Positions 59,714 to 64,000 of a stretch of 64,000 nucleotides of DNA are shown here, one piece after another (position 1 is the first letter of the stretch; each line of letters starts with the position of its first letter). Source of the DNA: Colocasia esculenta (lineage: Eukaryota > Streptophyta > Magnoliopsida > Alismatales > Araceae); contig CM024763.1 in the NCBI GenBank assembly GCA_014218235.1, positions 89,452,244-89,516,243 on the forward strand. The letters run 5' to 3'. The position numbers and the translations under genes are program-made. A model generated the notes under the pieces. That model searched no databases and was not told the origin of the DNA. It was given only the letters and a program-made list of their open reading frames with translations.

Positions 59714-61891
59714 CAGGTTGTTGGTTCGGCCGATATCGGCGTCATATGAATGCCATTTCATGTGTTTTTGTCGATTCACGTTCTGCATGAATCCCTAATC
59801 TTTACCTCGTTCTTGGGTCGCACATGGGATGTGCACTTCCCGTTTGGTACATGGAAGTTGTTCCCGGTACCCAGGGCTTCGAGAAGAACCCATCGTGGCG
59901 TTGTTTGGCTCTCTGTGGAGGCCACACGACCCCCTGCAAGATGCCACCGCCAAGTTTCTTGGACAGTCCAAGAAAGGGGTGTTTTCTGTAATATTGGGTT
60001 ATTCCGGGGCTTTTCTGGGCGTTTGGGGGTGGTGGGAAGGGGCTTTCCGGCGCCGCCTGCGCCGTCCGCGGCCGCCGAAGGCGGCGCGGAGGGCGGCGGG
60101 GCCGCACAGCACCGGCGCTGCGCCGGTGGAGGCGGCGGCTAGGGTTTCCCCATCCGGCCGCGGGCCCTGTCCGGCGGGAGGGGAGACCCTCGCGGGTCGC
60201 CCCGTAGGCCTGCCCTGTCCGGGTCGACTTACCCAGACGCGGGCGGGGCCCGGGCCACCCGTGCGGGTGCCCTCGCCGGTCCGCCCTGGGCGGACCGGCT
60301 ACCGGATCCGGCCCGCCCGGATCCTGTCCGGCCCTTCCCCTTTTCCCATTTTTAAAAGTTTTTAAATTGTTTAAAAATCATAAAAATTGTTTTAAAATCC
60401 CAGAAAATTCTAAAATTAATTTTAAGAGTTCTTAAAATTGTTTTAGCTCTCTGTAAATTAATTTTCAAATATTTGACCAAATGTTTAATTAGTTTAAAGA
60501 ATTCTAAAATTGTTTTAGTTATTTCCTACCATCTAATTAATGCATGTTAATTAATTAAAGAATGTGATTCTTGTTAAATTAATTAACAGTAAATTTTGGC
60601 GGATTCATGTAGCAATGGTGAATGACGTTTATCTAATGTTGATTAGATGTTATCCATGTTAGCTAAATTGTTTAGTTAATTAATTTTTAAAATATAATTA
60701 TTATATTTTTGAAATAAAAGTTATTTCAGAAGTAATTATGTGATGATTGCTTATTGATGCATGTGATGTGTTGATGTGTGGATGGATGATCATGGACTTA
60801 GATGTCATGTGATGATGTTTATGGTTAATGGCATGTGATGTAATTTATGAGGACTGCGTGCCTCCCTTTCTCCCTCTATTAAATCCGGGTTGTACATTCT
60901 ATCTCCCTCCTGTTATGTACTCCCCTTGACTTGTTCAAGGTTTCTTATTATTATCTGATGTACATTTATGGGCCTGCGAGCCCAATTTAAATATTACTTG
61001 TAATTATACGAAGCGGATTGGCGGAGATGGAGGAGAGTACCATGCAGGACCTTCATGGAGATAGAGTTACATCAAGCAAATACATTCGATGCGGGGCTGC
61101 CATTTATTCACCGTGTTTGTGGATTACCAACTGGCTCTGGTAATGCCACTCTAGGTTAAAGTCCATGATCATCGATCGTTTTTTTCATATATATGATATA
61201 TGTGGAATGTGCTTTGATATATATAATTAAATATATGATATTCCAAATTCTATATATCAATAGCACGCAGATATAGAGACCAAGATAAAATATATCAAAA
61301 TCCCTCCTTGTTTAAATTTTAAGCCGTAGCGTAATCATTAAGAATGAATTACGTGGCCCTCCATCATTATAGTTTTAGGATTGCCATTAGATCGGGCAAG
61401 TTTGTTGTGCTATCCACAAGGCTTGCCAAATCTGATGACAGACTAAAACTATGGCATAGTGATGCCTTAAATGGGATAGAGGGCCGGTGTAGCTTTGTTG
61501 TGCTATCCACAAGGGCTACATCCAAATCTATGCTCGTTATGTAATGATGGTACTGCTTAGACTGGATTTAATGACTTGTTGTGCTATCCACAAGGTCATT
61601 AAAATTCAGGGGCCAAAATAAGATCGGATATTGCAAGAGTTGCAAGTGTCAAGAGTTGACCGCTTTCAGATCATAGTATGGTTTGTTGTGCTATCCACAA
61701 GATCATGCTATGAGTCTGTAAGATTCCGATCCCCACTAGGAGACCGTCGGAGTCTCCCATTCTGTATATCTGAGGGTTATACAGTCTGTTGGAAAATAGT
61801 GGGAGCTAATCTTGATTAAAGTCCCAATCTAGATTTTAATTATTATTATGAACATCTGCTAATTGTGTTTACATTTCCTTTATAGGCAAAA
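59714..61891 (+). other. Untranslated leader of copia C (2.2 kb)
   Basis: It contains a GC-rich island (about 59980-60345), AT-rich sequence with many TTTAAAA words (60345-60720), unremarkable sequence, and then a dense chain of hairpins (61395-61782) just before gag. An acceptor-like TTTCCTTTATAG/G (AG 61884-61885) sits 6 nt before the gag ATG. The frame at 59829-60365 is Pro/Arg/Gly-rich, matches nothing I recognise and is probably a composition artefact. Confidence 0.75.
61395..61713 (+). other. Four-copy RNA hairpin array with identical caps and different stems
   Basis: Each copy has the cap TTGTG-CTATC-CACAA. The enclosing stems differ but always pair: GGCAAG/CTTGCC (61395-61400 with 61422-61427), TGTAGC/GCTACA (61488-61493 with 61515-61520), TTTAATGAC/GTCATTAAA (61567-61575 with 61595-61603) and TCATAGTATG/CATGCTATGA (61671-61680 with 61704-61713, one G-U). 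Extra hairpins lie between and after: GGCAT-AGTG-ATGCC (about 61453), TTGCAA-GAG-TTGCAA (about 61631), GTCAA-GAG-TTGAC (about 61648) and CTGTATA...TATACAG (about 61762). A selected RNA structure is the simplest reading; its function is unknown. Confidence 0.85.
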
Positions 61892-62947
61892 ATGTCGTCA
61901 GGTAACCCACTCCGTGGCATACTGGATGCCAACAAATTGACAGGCCCGAACTACTCGGATTGGCTCAGGAACCTGAAGATTGTCCTCAGGTCTGAGCGCA
62001 TTGCCTATGTCCTGGAAGGTGAGATCCCAGCTGAACCACCCCTAGACGCACCAGAAGGGGAAACACTTGAATTTGCAAAGTGGAAGGAGGATTCCACTCT
62101 GGCCCAATGCTACATGCTTGCCTCAATGAGCAATGAGTTGCAAAGGCAGCATGAGAACATGGATGCTAGATCCATCATGCAGCACTTGCAGGAGCTCTTT
62201 GAAGAGCAGAGCAGGGTAGAGAGATATGAGATATCCAAGGCCCTGTTCAGAGCTCGCATGGCAGAGGGGTCTTCAGTACAGACTCATGTGCTGAAGATGA
62301 TAGAGTGGATTGAGAGGCTCGAGGGGCTTGGTTTTCCTCTTGACAAGGAACTGAGCACGGACCTCATTCTTCAATCACTTCCAGATTCATTTTCCCAGTT
62401 CATTGTGAACTTCACAATGAACAAGATTGAGGTGAGTTTAGCTGAGATGCTCAACATGCTGAAGACTGCTGAGGGCAACCTTAAGAAGGAAAAGCCCGCT
62501 GTTCTCATGGTTGGAAAGTCCAACAAGAAGAGGAGAGCAGTGCAACCCTTTAAGAAAGGCAATGCAAAGAAGCAGTCCAAGCAGAAGCAAAAGAAGGACA
62601 TAAGCAAAGGAGAGGAAAAGGGTGAGTGCTTCCACTGCAAGAAGAAGGGGCACTGGAAAAGAAATTGCAAGGACTACCTTGCAATGAAGGCTCAGGAGAA
62701 GCAGAAGCTTGGCGAAGCTTCAGGTATCTATATGATAGATCTTCACTTGTCTATTAGAGATTCTACATCTTGGGTTTTAGACACTGGATGTGCTTCTCAT
62801 GTCTGCAATGATGTGCAGGTGCTGACAAGTAGAAGGAAGCTGAGCAAGGGCGAGGTGAACTTGAGGCTTAGAAATGGCGCAAGTGTTGGTGCACACACTG
62901 TGGGGACAGTGAAGCTCAAGTTACCCTCAGAGATTTGCTTTTATTAG
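61892..62947 (+). CDS. Copia C Gag and start of protease (frame broken at the end)
   Basis: The protein has 351 codons. Residues about 1-210 are the Ty1/copia Gag capsid region (LTGPNYSDWLRNLKIVLRSE; the segment ending LPDSFSQFIVNF). A Lys-rich linker follows, then one CCHC knuckle (CFHCKKKGHWKRNC, about residues 246-259), then the aspartic protease start (WVLDTGCASHVCN, about residue 294). The frame stops at 62945 because one G is missing in the TCAGGAGAT context, so the rest of the polyprotein is in another frame. The ATG at 61892 starts the conserved Gag sequence directly after an acceptor-like site. Ty1/copia; I do not assign a clade. Confidence 0.9.
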   Translation: MSSGNPLRGILDANKLTGPNYSDWLRNLKIVLRSERIAYVLEGEIPAEPPLDAPEGETLEFAKWKEDSTLAQCYMLASMSNELQRQHENMDARSIMQHLQELFEEQSRVERYEISKALFRARMAEGSSVQTHVLKMIEWIERLEGLGFPLDKELSTDLILQSLPDSFSQFIVNFTMNKIEVSLAEMLNMLKTAEGNLKKEKPAVLMVGKSNKKRRAVQPFKKGNAKKQSKQKQKKDISKGEEKGECFHCKKKGHWKRNCKDYLAMKAQEKQKLGEASGIYMIDLHLSIRDSTSWVLDTGCASHVCNDVQVLTSRRKLSKGEVNLRLRNGASVGAHTVGTVKLKLPSEICFY

Positions 62948-64000
62948 ATGATTGCTACTTTGTGCCTAGTATCATTAAGAACATTATTTCTGTTTCTTGT
63001 TTAGACAAATTGGATACAAGTTTACCATTGAGAACAATAGTTGTTCAGTTTATTTGAGAAATAAACTTGTTGCTTTAGCAAATTTGGTGAATGGTTTGTA
63101 TCTGCTTGATGTTTTTTATGAAAATCTCCATGTTGATGTTTCTCCTAAGAGAAGTAAGAATAGTGTGAACATTGCCTACTTATGGCATTGTAGGTTTGGT
63201 CACATTGACGAGAATAGGCTTCAAAAGTTGCATAAGAATGGATACTTGGATCCATTTGATTATGAATCATATGCAACTTGCGAATCCTGTTTAATGGGTA
63301 AGTTGACCAAATCTCCATTTAGTGGACATGGAGATAGGGCCAAGGACATATTGGAACTAATACACTCGGATGTATGTGGTCCAATGTCTACCCAAGCCAA
63401 GGGTGGCTACTCATACTTCATTACATTCATGGATGACTACTCAAGGTTCGGATTTGTTTACTTAATGAAGTACAAATCTGAAGCCTTTGGGAAATTCCAA
63501 GAATTTAAGAATGAAGTTGAGAAGCAAACTGGAAAGAGCATTAAAATCCTACGGTCAGACCGAGGAGGTGAATACTTGAGTACAGAGTTCACACAATTCT
63601 TAAAGGATAATGGTATCCTTTCTCAATGGACTCCTCCCTATACACCACAGATGAATGGTGTATCGGAAAGGAGAAATCAGATCTTGTTGGACATGGTACG
63701 ATCTATGATGAGCCATTCACAGTTACCAGTTTCCCTATGGGGATATGCGCTAGAGTCAGCGGCATATCTGCTGAACAGGGTTCCCAGTAAATCTGTGTCT
63801 TCTACTCCATATGAGATATGGAAGGGTAGAAAGCCTGATTTTAAACATGTTAAAATCTGGGGCTGTCCTGCCCATGTAAAGAAACACAACCCAGATAAAT
63901 TGGACTCCAGAGCTGATAAGTGCAGGTTTGTTGGATACCCAAAAGAAACATTTGGGTACTACTTTTACCATCCTGGTGAACAAAGAGTGTTTGTTGCCAG
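62948..64000 (+). pseudogene. Copia C pol: protease end, GAG-pre-integrase, integrase; runs off the window
   Basis: After the frameshift the reading resumes as DLLLLDDCYFVPSIIKNI. A second 1-bp loss lies near 63011 (within DKLGYKF). Beyond that the frame is open to the window end: the pre-integrase zinc region (LWHCRFGHIDENRL ... CESCLMGK, about 63180-63300) and the integrase core (HSDVCGPM, FMDDYSRFGFVYLM, SDRGGEYLS, and the NGVSERRNQ motif with the catalytic Glu near 63665). Reverse transcriptase and RNase H should follow beyond 64000. Apart from the two single-base losses the sequence looks well kept. Confidence 0.9.

Noticed and set aside
59829..60365. 178-codon open frame in the copia leader
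   Set aside because: It follows the GC-rich island, is Pro/Arg/Gly-rich, has no recognisable domain and lies in the untranslated leader.
62931..63015. Programmed frameshift between copia Gag and Pol
   Set aside because: There are two separate single-base losses within conserved protein, the second inside the GAG-pre-integrase region, and no slippery site is evident. Ty1/copia elements of plants normally use one frame.

Overview
This window is a stack of nested transposable elements from a flowering-plant nuclear genome. I see no intact ordinary host gene. The evidence for a plant is: Ty3/gypsy chromoviruses of Tekay/Del type (chromodomain after integrase, LTRs starting TGTA, primer-binding sites matching initiator methionine tRNA), a Ty1/copia element, a CACTA DNA transposon, and a captured intron-containing fragment of the plant leishmanolysin-like (M8) metallopeptidase gene. 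I cannot name the species.

Layout and nesting, supported by target-site duplications (TSDs) that I read directly. Positions 1-1278 are the start of a minus-strand Tekay-like LTR (L0) that runs off the left edge. 1279-1640 is a coding-like scrap, and 1641-4262 is unassigned LTR-like sequence. Gypsy G1 (+) starts at 4263: a 3.25-kb 5' LTR, a decayed gag-pol, and only the first 185 bp of its 3' LTR. That 3' LTR is interrupted at 12615 by a copia element (C) whose LTR is itself split into three parts (12615-12911, 22899-22952, 58553-59700). One split is caused by a 9,984-bp CACTA transposon (12912-22895, TSD TTG). The other is caused by gypsy G3 (22953-58552, minus strand, TSD ACTGA). G3 is in turn split by gypsy G2 (26698-42335, +, TSD GTCGG) and by the LTR element B (45141-53675, +, TSD CTACA). 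The 5' LTR of G2 carries a 4.1-kb solo LTR, S1 (28863-33010, TSD GTAAA). Order of events: G1, then C, then CACTA and G3, then G2 and B, then S1. Copia C resumes at 59701 with a 2.2-kb leader, then gag, protease and integrase, running off the right edge.

How the parts work. G1, G2 and G3 are one gypsy family. Their gag is not a continuous reading frame: in all three copies it is split by two short phase-0 GT-AG introns of 76-88 bp, and a splice acceptor sits 2 nt before the gag ATG. A consensus GC-type donor (AG/GCAAGT) lies inside the LTR. This suggests that Gag is made only from spliced RNA, while unspliced RNA, which keeps the primer-binding site, serves as genome. Element B has lost all coding sequence but keeps donor- and acceptor-like sites. 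Copia C has the same donor/acceptor arrangement around its leader.

The most striking RNA signal is in the copia leader. Four hairpins share one 15-nt cap (TTGTGCTATCCACAA), and each cap sits on a different but fully complementary stem. This is covariation within one molecule and points to a selected RNA structure, such as a packaging or dimerisation signal. The LTRs of the gypsy families also carry their own covarying hairpins and dyad arrays. The CACTA element carries ten recognisable exons of an M8 peptidase. HEVMH is kept, but the segment bearing the third zinc ligand and the Met-turn has been lost.
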